Assembly (NCBI RefSeq): GCF_003205575.1
Contig: NZ_PYBW01000013.1
Span: 62,001-126,000 of the forward strand
DNA length: 64,000 nt
Direction: 5' to 3'
Source: Streptomyces tateyamensis
GTDB taxonomy: Bacteria > Actinomycetota > Actinomycetes > Streptomycetales > Streptomycetaceae
The notes under the pieces were generated by a model. That model did no database searches, was not told the DNA's origin, and saw nothing but the letters and a program-made list of their open reading frames with translations. Position 1 is the first letter of the stretch, and the number at the start of each line of letters is the position of its first letter. This document shows positions 1 to 8,731 of the stretch, one piece after another. The position numbers and the translations under genes were made by a program.

Positions 1-1210
1 GCCGCCACCGGTCTTCCCGAGTCAGTCGGCACCACCGGTCGAGGACACCCCGCCCGCGCCGCCCGTGCAGGACGCGGTTCCCGGGCAGGCCCCGCCGCCG
101 GTCTTCGCGCCGCCGAGCACACCGCCGGGAACACCGGCCGTGCCGGCAGCGCCGGCAGCTGCGGGAGCGTCGGCTGCTCCGGGCGCACCTGTCGTGCCGG
201 GCGCACCGCCCGTACCGCAGGGCCCGCCCGCGGCCGTGCTGCCGACCCAGCCGTACGGCTTCCCGCCCCAGCAGCCAGCCGCAGCGGCCGGCTACGGCTT
301 CCCGCCCCAGCAGCCGCCCGCCCCGGCCGGCTACGGCTTCCCCCCGCAGCAGCCGGCCGCAGCGGGGTACGGCTTCCCGCCGCCGAACCCGTACCAGGCC
401 CCGCCACCGCCCGGCCAGGGCTACGGCTTCGGCGCGCCGCCGCCCGGCTACGGTCAGCCGCAGCTGCTCGCCTGCCGGATCTGCGGCGGCGTCCCGGCCG
501 CAGACGTCACCGTCCGCGGCCACCGCGGCCTGATCGTGCTGATGCGCTTCCTGCGCGCCCCGGGGCCGTACTGCTCGGTCTGCGGCACCGCCATGGTCCG
601 CGACATGTCCGAGCAGACCCTGCTGCGCGGCTGGTGGAGCTACCTCTCCTCGCTCTTCACGCTGATCGCGCTGTTGCAGAACCGCGCGGCCTACCAGCGG
701 CTGCGGCGACTGCCCCCGCCGCAGCCCGGCACCCACGGACCGCAGCTGAACCCGGGCCGCCCGCTGACCAAGCGCGGCGCGATCTGGATGCTGCTGCTGC
801 CGGCGCTCTCGCTGGTGCTGGCGGTGACCCTGCTCGTGGTGGCGCTCGCCACCGCGGGCGACGCCCCGGTGGACACCAGCAACGACCGCCCGGTGGCCAC
901 CGCGAAGGCGGGCGACTGCCTCTACGACGCCAACGGCTCGCCCGGCTCCGACGACTCGGACGCCTCGGTCACCGTGGTGCCGTGCTCCGACAAGCGGGCC
1001 CACTTCCAGGTGCTCGCCCGGGTGGCCACCATGGAGGGCGGCTCCCAGGTCTGCGCGCGCTACCGCAACGCCAGCAAGTGGTTCTCGCACAAGGACGCCG
1101 GGTACAGCTTCGTGCTCTGCCTGGGTGCTCCGGGCAGCATCCCGCCGACCGGCAGCAACGGTGACAGCGGCAGCGACGGCACCGGCAGCGGTACCGGGTC
1201 GTCCACCTGA
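1..1210 (+). CDS. LppU/SCO3897-like proline-rich membrane protein (5' partial)
   Basis: The reading frame is open from base 2 and continues upstream, so the true start lies outside the window; the GTG at 65 is only an internal candidate. The first ~130 visible residues are Pro/Ala/Gly-rich and include YGFPPQQP repeats. A CxxC...CxxC zinc-ribbon-like segment follows (about 473-590). One transmembrane helix is near 778-870. A C-terminal extracytoplasmic domain has three cysteines (GDCLYDA, VVPCSDK, VLCLG), the pattern of LppU/SCO3897-family proteins of streptomycetes. The function of that family is unknown; the topology suggests an N-in, C-out membrane protein. It converges on the next gene across a shared hairpin terminator. 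The family call rests on remembered similarity and on the neighbouring cca gene. Confidence 0.75.
   Translation, partial: PPPVFPSQSAPPVEDTPPAPPVQDAVPGQAPPPVFAPPSTPPGTPAVPAAPAAAGASAAPGAPVVPGAPPVPQGPPAAVLPTQPYGFPPQQPAAAAGYGFPPQQPPAPAGYGFPPQQPAAAGYGFPPPNPYQAPPPPGQGYGFGAPPPGYGQPQLLACRICGGVPAADVTVRGHRGLIVLMRFLRAPGPYCSVCGTAMVRDMSEQTLLRGWWSYLSSLFTLIALLQNRAAYQRLRRLPPPQPGTHGPQLNPGRPLTKRGAIWMLLLPALSLVLAVTLLVVALATAGDAPVDTSNDRPVATAKAGDCLYDANGSPGSDDSDASVTVVPCSDKRAHFQVLARVATMEGGSQVCARYRNASKWFSHKDAGYSFVLCLGAPGSIPPTGSNGDSGSDGTGSGTGSST
253..455 (+). repeat. in-frame tandem repeat encoding YGFPPQQP
   Basis: Four imperfect copies encode Y-G-F-P-P-(Q/N)-(Q/P)-P with 4-6 residue Ala/Pro/Gly spacers, followed by a degenerate YGFGAPPPGYG. 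The repeat is coding, inside the LppU-like gene, and probably forms a disordered cytoplasmic stalk. Copy number may vary between strains. Confidence 0.75.
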
Positions 1211-1225
1211 CGGGTGGACAGGTGG

Positions 1226-1258
1226 ACGGGCCGTCAGCTCTCGGAGCTGACGGCCCGT
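1226..1258. terminator. bidirectional intrinsic terminator
   Basis: A perfect 15-bp stem (1226-1240 with 1244-1258) closes on a 3-nt loop. It sits between two converging genes and ends 5 bp before the stop of the minus-strand gene, so it likely serves both. Confidence 0.8.
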
Positions 1259-1263
1259 TCGCG

Positions 1264-1986
1264 TCAGCTGAGGTCGTCGATCAGCTCCTCCTCCACCCCC
1301 TCGTCGAGGGCCCGCAGCAGTGTCAGTCGGCGCCGGGCCGCGGTCCGCTGGTCGTCGTCCAGCACGATCCGCTCCAGACGGTCGACCCGGTCGGTCAGCG
1401 CGTCGACCTTCCGGCTGATGTGCGTCACGTCCTGCGCGACGGCGTTCAGCAGCGGGACCACGGCGGTGCCGATCACCTTGGTCACCACGCTCTCGGCGAT
1501 CCGGGCCACGGCGGCGTCGATGCTGCCGGCCGACGCGCCGAGGAGGTTGTCCACAGGGGGTGCTCCCCAGTTGTCCACAGGCACCTGGCGGGCCTGCTCC
1601 TCGACGTTCAGCAGGTGGAACCGCACCTGACGTGCGACGTCGCTCTCCTTCAGCAGCATCGCCACGTTGAGCACGGTCCGCCGGGTGAACAGCGCGAGGG
1701 ACTTGGCCCGGCTCTGGATCCGACTGACTTCCTTGAAGGAAGCCAGTCGCGCCCCGCTCAGCACGCCGTACCCGTTGGAGCTGAGCTCCGCCCGGTGGTC
1801 GTAGACCAGCGAGTGGATCGCCTGCACCGGGACCTCGAAGTACGCCGCGACCCCCTCCGTGGTCACGTGCACCCCGTCCGGCAGCAGGGTCAGCGCGCGG
1901 ACCTTGTCCAGCACCTCGACCCGGTCGCCCACCCGGGCCCGCATCGTCGGGGACTCCAACAGCACTGCGTCGACGGTCATCGCCAC
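1264..1986 (-). CDS. conserved actinobacterial protein of unknown function with coiled-coil C-terminus
   Basis: About 240 aa with no signal peptide or membrane segment. Residues ~35-120 look like the small regulator fold seen in many actinobacterial hypotheticals: a 'VTTEGVAAYFEV' segment reminiscent of Rha/ANT-type phage regulators, then 'RRTVLNVAMLLKES' and 'VRFHLLNVEEQAR'. The C-terminal ~70 residues form a charged amphipathic helix, likely a coiled coil (ISRKVDALTDRVDRLERI). Starts are possible at GTG 1989, GTG 1986 or ATG 1980; GTG 1986 has the best spacing (7 nt) from a GGAGG. It lies downstream of cca on the same strand with a 150-bp gap. The codons for the repeated 'VDN' motif create two perfect DnaA boxes (see findings). 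I do not recognise a function; DNA binding is only a guess. Confidence 0.6.
   Translation of the reverse strand: MAMTVDAVLLESPTMRARVGDRVEVLDKVRALTLLPDGVHVTTEGVAAYFEVPVQAIHSLVYDHRAELSSNGYGVLSGARLASFKEVSRIQSRAKSLALFTRRTVLNVAMLLKESDVARQVRFHLLNVEEQARQVPVDNWGAPPVDNLLGASAGSIDAAVARIAESVVTKVIGTAVVPLLNAVAQDVTHISRKVDALTDRVDRLERIVLDDDQRTAARRRLTLLRALDEGVEEELIDDLS
1547..1579 (+). promoter_or_regulatory. pair of perfect DnaA boxes inside a coding sequence
   Basis: TTGTCCACA occurs at 1547-1555 and again at 1571-1579, same orientation, 24 bp start to start. Both match the preferred Streptomyces DnaA box exactly. They lie within the unknown minus-strand gene, where they encode the two VDN motifs of PVDNWGAPPVDN. 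Binding is inferred from sequence only. Confidence 0.5.
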
Positions 1987-2136
1987 CACTCTCCCTCCGG
2001 GGAGGAGACCCTCTCCTCACCCGGACAGAGCAACGCGCTGCTGATCGGCCAGTCACATGAACTGGTGAGTATCCGCACCTTCGGGCGATTTCGCTAAAGT
2101 GCCCTCACACAGTTGCAGATCATGGCAAGCAACGGC

Positions 2137-3645
2137 TCAGGCGCCCTGCTCGGCCCACCACTCCTTGAGCGCCGCGACCGCCGCCTCGTGCTCCATCGGC
2201 CCGTGCTCCAGCCGCAGCTCCAGCAGGTGCTTGTACGCCTTGCCGACCAGCGGACCGGGCTTGACCCCGAGCAGCTCCATGATCTGGTTGCCGTCCAGGG
2301 CCGGCCGGATCGCGTCCAGTTCCTCCTGCTCCTTCAGCCGGGCGATCCGCTCCTCCAGGCCGTCGTAGGTGCGGGCGAGGGTGGCGGCCTTCTTCCGGTT
2401 GCGCGTGGTGCAGTCCGAGCGGGTCAGCTTGTGCAGCCGCTCCAGCAGCGGGCCGGCGTCGGTGACGTAGCGGCGCACCGCGGAGTCGGTCCACTCGCCG
2501 CCGCCGTACCCGTGGAACCGCAGGTGCAGCTCGACCAGCCGGGAGACGTCGTCCACCAGCTCCTTGGAGTACTTGAGGTCCCGCATCCGCTTGCGGGTCA
2601 TCTTCGCGCCGACCATCTCGTGGTGGTGGAAGGAGACCCGGCCGTCGGACTCGAACCGGCGGGTGCGCGGCTTGCCGATGTCGTGCAGCAGCGCGGCCAG
2701 CCGCAGCGACAGGTCGGGGCCGTCCTGCTCCAGGTCGATCGCCTGCTCCAGCACGGTCAGCGAGTGCTCGTAGACGTCCTTGTGCCGGTGGTGCTCGTCC
2801 TCGGTCAGCCGCAGCGCCGGCAGTTCGGGCAGCACGTGGCCGGCCAGACCGGTGTCCACCAGCAGCCGCAGGCCCTTCACCGGGTGCGCGGCCAGCAGCA
2901 GCTTGTTCAGCTCGGCCTGCACCCGCTCGGCGGAGACGATGGTGATCCGGTCGGCCATCGCGGTCATCGCCGCGACCACCTCGGGAGCCGGGTCGAAGTC
3001 CAGCTGGGCGGCGAACCGGGCGGCCCGCATCATCCGCAGCGGGTCGTCGGAGAAGGACTCCTCGGGGGTGGCGGGGGTGCGCAGCAGCCGGGCCTCCAGG
3101 TCGTCCAGCCCGTGGTGCGGGTCGACGAAGCCGCGCCCGGGCAGGTCGACCGCCATCGCGTTGACCGTGAAGTCGCGCCGGACCAGGTCCTGCTCGATGG
3201 TGTCGCCGTAGGTCACCTCGGGCTTGCGCGAGCTGCGGTCGTAGGCCTCGGACCGGTAGGTGGTGATCTCGATCAGGAAGCTGCCCTCGGTGCCGTCGGG
3301 CAGCGTCACGTTCTTGCGGGCACCCACGGTGCCAAACGCGATCCCCACGTCCCAGACGGCGTCGGCCCAGCCCTTGACCAGCTTGAGCACCTGCTTGGGC
3401 CGGGCGTCGGTGGTGAAGTCCAGGTCGTTGCCGAGCCGGCCGAGCATCGCGTCCCGCACTGAACCGCCGACCAGGGCCAGCCGGAAGCCGGCCTCCTGGA
3501 ACCGCCGGGCGATCTCGTCCGCGACCGGGGAGACCCGCAGCAGCTCCTGCAGCCCCATGGTCTGGGCCTCGCTCAGCCCTGGCAGGGCGGTGGCGGCAGC
3601 GGCGGACGGTGCGGCGGTGGTGCTGGGCTCATTGGCGTTGGACAC
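2137..3645 (-). CDS. cca: CCA tRNA nucleotidyltransferase
   Basis: Predicted 502-aa cytoplasmic enzyme that adds or repairs the 3'-terminal CCA of tRNAs using CTP and ATP. The class II nucleotidyltransferase signature GGSVRD is near residue 60, with the catalytic acidic pair in 'DLDFTTD' shortly after. The 'RRDFTVNAMA' and 'EESFSDDPLRMMRAARF' segments follow. A C-terminal HD domain has 'LLHDIGKP' and 'HHHE', typical of actinobacterial (PcnA-like) members. The start chosen is GTG 3645, giving MSNANEPSTT; no clear Shine-Dalgarno precedes it, so the mRNA may be leaderless. A much longer frame extends upstream but is GC-rich read-through. It is divergent from the DUF6049 gene. Confidence 0.95.
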   Translation of the reverse strand: MSNANEPSTTAAPSAAAATALPGLSEAQTMGLQELLRVSPVADEIARRFQEAGFRLALVGGSVRDAMLGRLGNDLDFTTDARPKQVLKLVKGWADAVWDVGIAFGTVGARKNVTLPDGTEGSFLIEITTYRSEAYDRSSRKPEVTYGDTIEQDLVRRDFTVNAMAVDLPGRGFVDPHHGLDDLEARLLRTPATPEESFSDDPLRMMRAARFAAQLDFDPAPEVVAAMTAMADRITIVSAERVQAELNKLLLAAHPVKGLRLLVDTGLAGHVLPELPALRLTEDEHHRHKDVYEHSLTVLEQAIDLEQDGPDLSLRLAALLHDIGKPRTRRFESDGRVSFHHHEMVGAKMTRKRMRDLKYSKELVDDVSRLVELHLRFHGYGGGEWTDSAVRRYVTDAGPLLERLHKLTRSDCTTRNRKKAATLARTYDGLEERIARLKEQEELDAIRPALDGNQIMELLGVKPGPLVGKAYKHLLELRLEHGPMEHEAAVAALKEWWAEQGA

Positions 3646-3865
3646 GGCACAAAGGGTACGTGGCCCGGCCCACCGACCGCCCCCGGCTTTTGCCGGGCCG
3701 CTTTGGCCAGGGCCGCAACACTGCGGGCCCGGCCGCGTCGTTACCATGCCGGTTGGGGAAACTGCGGGCACGGCGCGACGCGCCGCAGGTACGACGCGGC
3801 CCGACCGCAGTGACCCGACACATCCGACCAGCGGACCGCTGACCAGAACGGCGAGGACGAAGCGC

Positions 3866-6256
3866 GTGGGCGAGCCTGCACGGCACACCGAGGGTCCCGG
3901 TCGGGCGTACCCGGCCACCCGGCGGGGGCGGTCCCTGGTGCGGCGGCTGCCCGTACTGGCCGCGAGCGCCTTGGCGCTGCTCGGCGTGGTGACCGCAGCC
4001 GTCCCGCCGGCCCAGGCTGCTCCGGCCTTCGCCACCGTCTCGCCGGAGTACCCGGTCGCGGTCACCATCAAGTCGGTCAGCCAGTCGGGCTTCGGCACCG
4101 GCGACACCGTGCAGGTCAGCGGCACCGTGACCAACACCGGCCCGACCGCGCTGAAGGCCCCCACCGTCGGCCTTTCCTTCGGACGCGGCAACCAGCAGCT
4201 GGCCTACCGCAGCAGCATCACCCAGCTGCTCTCCCGCACCGATCCGGTCAGCTCCGACGGCACCAAGCTGCAGGGCGCCACCAGGACGCTCGGCGACCTG
4301 CCGGCCGGCGGCTCGGCCGCGTTCGATCCGATCAGCATCCCGCTGGGCGACCTCAAGCTGGACGGCAACGGGGTCTACGAGCTCGCCGTCGAGGTGCAGG
4401 CCGGCACCCCGGACGACGAGTCGGCCCACCCGGTCGGCATCGCCCGCACCGTGCTGCCGTACTTCCCGGAGCCGAACGGGGTGCAGCCGACCAAGGTCGC
4501 CACCCTCTGGCCGCTCACCCACGCCCCGGAGCTGGTCGCGCAGAGCAACTCGGACTCCGAGGACTCCCCGGTGCTGCGCGACGACAGCCTGGCCGCCGAC
4601 CTGGCACCGGCCGGCCGTCTGGGCCAGCTGCTCAACCTGGGCAGCGACCTGCCCTCGGTGACCTGGGTGGTCGACCCGGAGCTGCTGGACGCGGTCTTCG
4701 CGATGACCAAGCCGTACCGGGTGCAGACCCCGGGCCACGGCGGCGCCCCGGCAAAGGACTCCAACACGGTGGCCGGCACCGGCCAGGCGGTGGCCACCGA
4801 GTGGCTGGCCAAGCTGCGCACCGCGGTGGCGAAGAACGGCGCCGAGGTGGTCAGCCTGCCCTACGGCGACCCCGACCTGGCCTCGATCGCGCACAACGCC
4901 AACGGCGTCGCCGGGCTGGAGACCGAGCTCGACCGGGCCCGGCTGGAGGGCCGGCTGACCGTCGAGGGCCGGCTGTCGGTCGACCCCAAGGACAGCGTGG
5001 GCTGGCCCTACCAGGGCGCGCTGGACCAGCCGACCGCGCAGGCCGCCCAGCAGCTCGGCGCGAGCGAGCTGCTGGTGAGCAGCGCGAGCGTGCCGGACCA
5101 GCTGTCCTACACGGCCAACGCCGCCCGCCAGCTGAGCACCGGTCAGACCGCGGTGGCGGCCGACAGCACCATCGCCAACCAACTGCAGTCCGACCTGACC
5201 ACCGCGGACGCCAGGGCCCAGGCCACCCAGCGGCTGCTCGCCGAGACGCTGGCCGTCACCCTGCAGCGGACCACCCAGCAGCGCACCCTGCTGGTGATGC
5301 CGCCGCGCACGCTGACCACCGCCACCGCCCAGGTGCTGCACGACGCGCTGAAGACCGCGCAGAAGGCCGGTTGGACCGCCTGGGCCGGCCTGGACGAGGT
5401 GGCCAGGACCCCCGCCGACAAGGGCGCCGGCACTTCGATCGCCGAGCCCTACCCCGCCGACCTGCGCGGCTCGGAGCTGCCCGCCGCCACCTTCCAGTCG
5501 GTGGCCGCGATGCAGCACGACGTGGAGCTGATGGTCCGGATCCTCACCGTGCCGTCCCGGGTGAGCGCCCCGTTCGGGGCCTCGATGGCCCGCTCGGTCT
5601 CCACCGCCTGGCGCGGCGACCCGAGCGGTGCCGCCGGGTACCTGGCCAACAGCCAGGCCTACCTGACGCAGCTGAAGACCGCGGTGAGCATCCCGCCGAA
5701 GAGCAGCAGCCTGACGCTGGCCGGCGACTCCGGGCTGATCCAGGTCAGCGTCCGCAACGACCTGCACCAGCCGGTGGTCAACCTGGAGCTGCGGCTGACC
5801 TCCAGCCAGCCGAACCGGCTGCGGGTGACCAGCCAGCACTCGATCGAGCTGCCGGCCGGTCAGAGCACCTCGCCGCGGTTCCAGGCCCAGGCGGTGGGCA
5901 ACGGCACCGTGGCGATGACCGCCCAGCTGTGGACGGTCGGGCCGGACGCGCAGAAGTACGGCGAAGCGGTGACCTTCAACGTGGAGGTCAGCCAGGTCCC
6001 CAGCGGCGTCTGGTGGGTGGTCGGGGCCGGCGCGCTGCTGGTGCTGGCGGCCGGCGTGCGGTTCGTGCTGGCCCGGCGCAAGCACGGCGGCCAGCCGCCG
6101 GAGGACCCGGACGCCCCGCTGGTCGACCCGCAGGCGCCGCCCCAGGCTGACGGCACCGAGGAGGCCGGGCACGGTGCCGAGGCGGCCGAGGAGACCCCGG
6201 GCGGGGTCGCCGAGCCCGGTGCGCCGCGGCCCGACGAGGCGGCGGCGCACCCTTAG
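3866..6256 (+). CDS. DUF6049 family membrane-anchored extracytoplasmic protein
   Basis: 796 aa. An N-terminal signal peptide (Arg-rich start, hydrophobic core LPVLAASALALLGVV, then AQA) leads into a large extracytoplasmic domain; one C-terminal transmembrane helix (GVWWVVGAGALLVLAAG) and an acidic Pro-rich cytoplasmic tail follow. The first ~130 mature residues look like an immunoglobulin-like domain ('VQVSGTVTNTGPTALKAPTV'). The family sits immediately upstream of murJ in many actinobacteria (Rv3909 is the mycobacterial counterpart), which suggests a link to peptidoglycan assembly; no biochemical role is known to me. The start is GTG 3866 with GAGGA 8 nt upstream. It is divergent from cca, and the 220-bp spacer has a 6-bp hairpin with a TTTT loop near 3682-3697. 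Confidence 0.85.
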   Translation: MGEPARHTEGPGRAYPATRRGRSLVRRLPVLAASALALLGVVTAAVPPAQAAPAFATVSPEYPVAVTIKSVSQSGFGTGDTVQVSGTVTNTGPTALKAPTVGLSFGRGNQQLAYRSSITQLLSRTDPVSSDGTKLQGATRTLGDLPAGGSAAFDPISIPLGDLKLDGNGVYELAVEVQAGTPDDESAHPVGIARTVLPYFPEPNGVQPTKVATLWPLTHAPELVAQSNSDSEDSPVLRDDSLAADLAPAGRLGQLLNLGSDLPSVTWVVDPELLDAVFAMTKPYRVQTPGHGGAPAKDSNTVAGTGQAVATEWLAKLRTAVAKNGAEVVSLPYGDPDLASIAHNANGVAGLETELDRARLEGRLTVEGRLSVDPKDSVGWPYQGALDQPTAQAAQQLGASELLVSSASVPDQLSYTANAARQLSTGQTAVAADSTIANQLQSDLTTADARAQATQRLLAETLAVTLQRTTQQRTLLVMPPRTLTTATAQVLHDALKTAQKAGWTAWAGLDEVARTPADKGAGTSIAEPYPADLRGSELPAATFQSVAAMQHDVELMVRILTVPSRVSAPFGASMARSVSTAWRGDPSGAAGYLANSQAYLTQLKTAVSIPPKSSSLTLAGDSGLIQVSVRNDLHQPVVNLELRLTSSQPNRLRVTSQHSIELPAGQSTSPRFQAQAVGNGTVAMTAQLWTVGPDAQKYGEAVTFNVEVSQVPSGVWWVVGAGALLVLAAGVRFVLARRKHGGQPPEDPDAPLVDPQAPPQADGTEEAGHGAEAAEETPGGVAEPGAPRPDEAAAHP

Positions 6257-6270
6257 GCCCCGCGTGGAAA

Positions 6271-6329
6271 GTCCGGATTCTGCCGCATGGTGATGAGACA
6301 GTAGGCCTCGACGAGGACCGAATCCGGAC
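6271..6329. repeat. inverted repeat upstream of murJ
   Basis: GTCCGGATTC (6271-6280) is the exact reverse complement of GAATCCGGAC (6320-6329), separated by 39 bp, in the 87-bp gap between the DUF6049 gene and murJ. It may be a regulator site or a folded leader; there is no U-tract, so a terminator is unlikely. Confidence 0.45.
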
Positions 6330-6343
6330 AGCGATGAGGTGGC

Positions 6344-8593
6344 ATGAGCGAGCGCGGCGCCAACGAACCTGCGACCGAGGAGCCGGACTGGTACCTCAGC
6401 GACACCTACGCGCGGGATCCGTTCGCCGCCGACCCGTACGCGCCGCAGCAGGGCCCGGACCCGTACCGGGCGGCCGAGCCGACCGGGTCTGCCCCGGCTG
6501 CGGCCGACGCCGTCGCCGCACCCGTCATCGAGGAGGAGCCCGCCCTCCCCGGTGCGGAGCCCGGCCTCGCCCATGGATCGCCCGGACCCGCCGAGGAGGA
6601 GCCCGCCGAACTGCCCAGCCAGCAGTCGGAGGGCGCCGAGCCGCTGCAGGAGCCGGTGGTGCCGGCCTCCCGGTGGGCCCGGGCCGCGGCCGAGGGAGCC
6701 GAGGCACCCGCGGCGCCCGCCGAGGAGGAGCTGGGCACCGACTTCCTGGGCGTGGACGCGCTGCTCGGCCCGGCGGCCGGCGCGGTGGCCGCCGAGTCCG
6801 GCCGCCCGGCCGTTCCGGTGATCGAGTTCGACCCGCCGCTGCGTCCCGCCGAGACGGGCGCGCAGCCGCCCGCAGGGGGCCGACCGCGCCCCGCCGAGGG
6901 GGAACCGCCCGGGGAGCTCCCCGAGGACCCGCAGCCGCCCGCGCCGGGCGGCCGGCTGCCCGGCCTGCTGGGTTCCAGCGCGGTGATGGCGGCCGGCACC
7001 CTGGTCTCCCGGGCCACCGGCTTCCTGCGCACCATGGTGATCGCCGCCGCGATCGGCGTCGGCACCATGGGCGACTCCTACTCGGCCGCCAACACGCTGC
7101 CCACCCTGCTCTACATCCTGATCGGCGGCGGCGCGCTGAACGCGGTCTTCGTGCCGCAACTGGTGCGCAGCATGAAGCAGGACGGGGACGGCGGCACCGC
7201 CTACGCCAACCGGCTGCTCACCCTGGTGATGGCCGGCCTGGCCGGGGTCGCCTTCGTCGCGGTGCTGGCCGCCCCGCTGCTGGTCCAGCTGATCTCGCAC
7301 TCGCTGATGTCCGACCCGGCCAGCGCCGACGCCACGGTCACGCTGGCCCGCTACTGCCTGCCGACCATCTTCTTCATGGGCGTCCACGTGGTGATGGGTC
7401 AGATCCTCAACGCCCGCGGCCGGTTCGGCGCGATGATGTGGACCCCGGTGCTCAACAACGTCGTGGTGATCTTCACCTTCGGCAGCTACCTCTGGGTCTT
7501 CGGCACCTTCCAGCACAGCCGGGTCACCCCCGAGACCATCTCCCCCGAGGGCCTGCGGCTGCTCGGCCTGGGCACCCTGCTGGGCCTGGCGGTGCAGGCG
7601 CTGTCGATGGTCCCGTACCTGCGGGCGGCCGGCTTCGCCTTCCGGCCGCGGTTCGACTGGCGCGGGCACGGCCTGGGCAAGGCGGCCCGGCTGGCCAAGT
7701 GGACCTTCCTGTTCGTGCTGGCCAACCAGGCGGGCTACCTGGTGGTCACCCAGCTGGCCACCGCGGCGGGCCGGGAGGCGGCCGCCGACGGCCACCTGGG
7801 GGTGGGCCTGGCGGCGTACTCCAACGCGCTGCTGATCTGGCAGCTGCCGATGGCGGTGGTCACCGTCTCGGTGATGAGCGCGGTGCTCCCCCGGCTCTCC
7901 CGGGCGGCGGCCGACGGGGACGCCGGTGCGGTGCGGGACGACCTCTCGTACGGGCTGCGCACCTCGGCGGTGGCGATCGTGCCGGCCGCCTTCCTCTTCC
8001 TGGTGCTCGGCCCGCAGATCGGCACCGCCATCTACGGGCTGGGCAACGGCGGCAGCGTGGCGCACAGCACCACCCAGGTCGGCTTCATGCTCTCCGCCTT
8101 CGCACTGGGCCTGATCCCCTACTCGGTGCAGTACGTGCTGCTGCGCGGCTTCTACGCCTACGAGGACACCCGTACCCCGTTCTCCAACACCGTCTGGGTG
8201 GCCGTCGCCCAGGCCGGCACCGCGATGCTCTGCTACCTGGTGCTGCCGGCCCAGTGGGCGGTCACCGGGATGGCGCTGGGCTACGGGGCGGCGTACGCGG
8301 TGGGCGTGGGGGTGGCGGTGCCCAAGCTCAAGCGGCGGATCGGCGGGCTGGACTCGGGCCGGATCGCCCGCACCTACGCCCGGCTGGCGATCGCCTGCCT
8401 GCCTGCCGCGCTGGCCGGTCTGCTGGTCGAGCTGGCACTGTCCGCCCTGCTCGGCGGCTGGCTCGGCAGCGTGCTCACCGTCCTGGTCGCCGGTACGGTG
8501 CAGCTGACGGTCTTCCTGGTGGTGGCCAAGCGGATGCGGATCGAGGAGTTGAACGGGATGATCGGTATGGTCCGTAGTCGGCTGGGACGCTGA
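6344..8593 (+). CDS. murJ: lipid II flippase MurJ (MviN), with long N-terminal extension
   Basis: 749 aa. It is the inner-membrane MOP-superfamily protein that moves lipid II to the outer face for peptidoglycan synthesis. Residues 1-~205 are an acidic Pro/Ala/Glu-rich cytoplasmic extension starting MSERGANEP. The MurJ core begins near 'GSSAVMAAGTLVSRATGFLRTM' and has about 14 hydrophobic segments. The 'FQHSRVTPE' loop and the C-terminal 'KRMRIEELNGMIGMVRSRLGR' fit the family. Unlike Mycobacterium tuberculosis Rv3910, where a pseudokinase is fused to MurJ, here the pseudokinase is the next, separate gene. ATG 6344 has GAGG 5 nt upstream. Confidence 0.93.
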   Translation: MSERGANEPATEEPDWYLSDTYARDPFAADPYAPQQGPDPYRAAEPTGSAPAAADAVAAPVIEEEPALPGAEPGLAHGSPGPAEEEPAELPSQQSEGAEPLQEPVVPASRWARAAAEGAEAPAAPAEEELGTDFLGVDALLGPAAGAVAAESGRPAVPVIEFDPPLRPAETGAQPPAGGRPRPAEGEPPGELPEDPQPPAPGGRLPGLLGSSAVMAAGTLVSRATGFLRTMVIAAAIGVGTMGDSYSAANTLPTLLYILIGGGALNAVFVPQLVRSMKQDGDGGTAYANRLLTLVMAGLAGVAFVAVLAAPLLVQLISHSLMSDPASADATVTLARYCLPTIFFMGVHVVMGQILNARGRFGAMMWTPVLNNVVVIFTFGSYLWVFGTFQHSRVTPETISPEGLRLLGLGTLLGLAVQALSMVPYLRAAGFAFRPRFDWRGHGLGKAARLAKWTFLFVLANQAGYLVVTQLATAAGREAAADGHLGVGLAAYSNALLIWQLPMAVVTVSVMSAVLPRLSRAAADGDAGAVRDDLSYGLRTSAVAIVPAAFLFLVLGPQIGTAIYGLGNGGSVAHSTTQVGFMLSAFALGLIPYSVQYVLLRGFYAYEDTRTPFSNTVWVAVAQAGTAMLCYLVLPAQWAVTGMALGYGAAYAVGVGVAVPKLKRRIGGLDSGRIARTYARLAIACLPAALAGLLVELALSALLGGWLGSVLTVLVAGTVQLTVFLVVAKRMRIEELNGMIGMVRSRLGR

Positions 8594-8731
8594 CCGGTCA
8601 TCAGTTTGTCTACCGACTGAGCAGTTCGGGCGCCGCGGGAACCGAACGGCCTGAACAACGGTCGTACTCGGGGCGGAAGAGTGGGCACAATTGTCCCGAA
8701 CGACCGGGTCACAAGGGGAGGCAGGACGACG

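Noticed and set aside
240..460. Direct repeats suggesting a CRISPR or minisatellite
   Set aside because: The repeats are in frame, Pro-rich and have no unique spacers; they belong to the LppU-like protein.
8638..8668. GGAACC as an ECF promoter before the pseudokinase gene
   Set aside because: The spacing to CGTACT is 19 bp, outside the 15-17 bp usual for ECF promoters.
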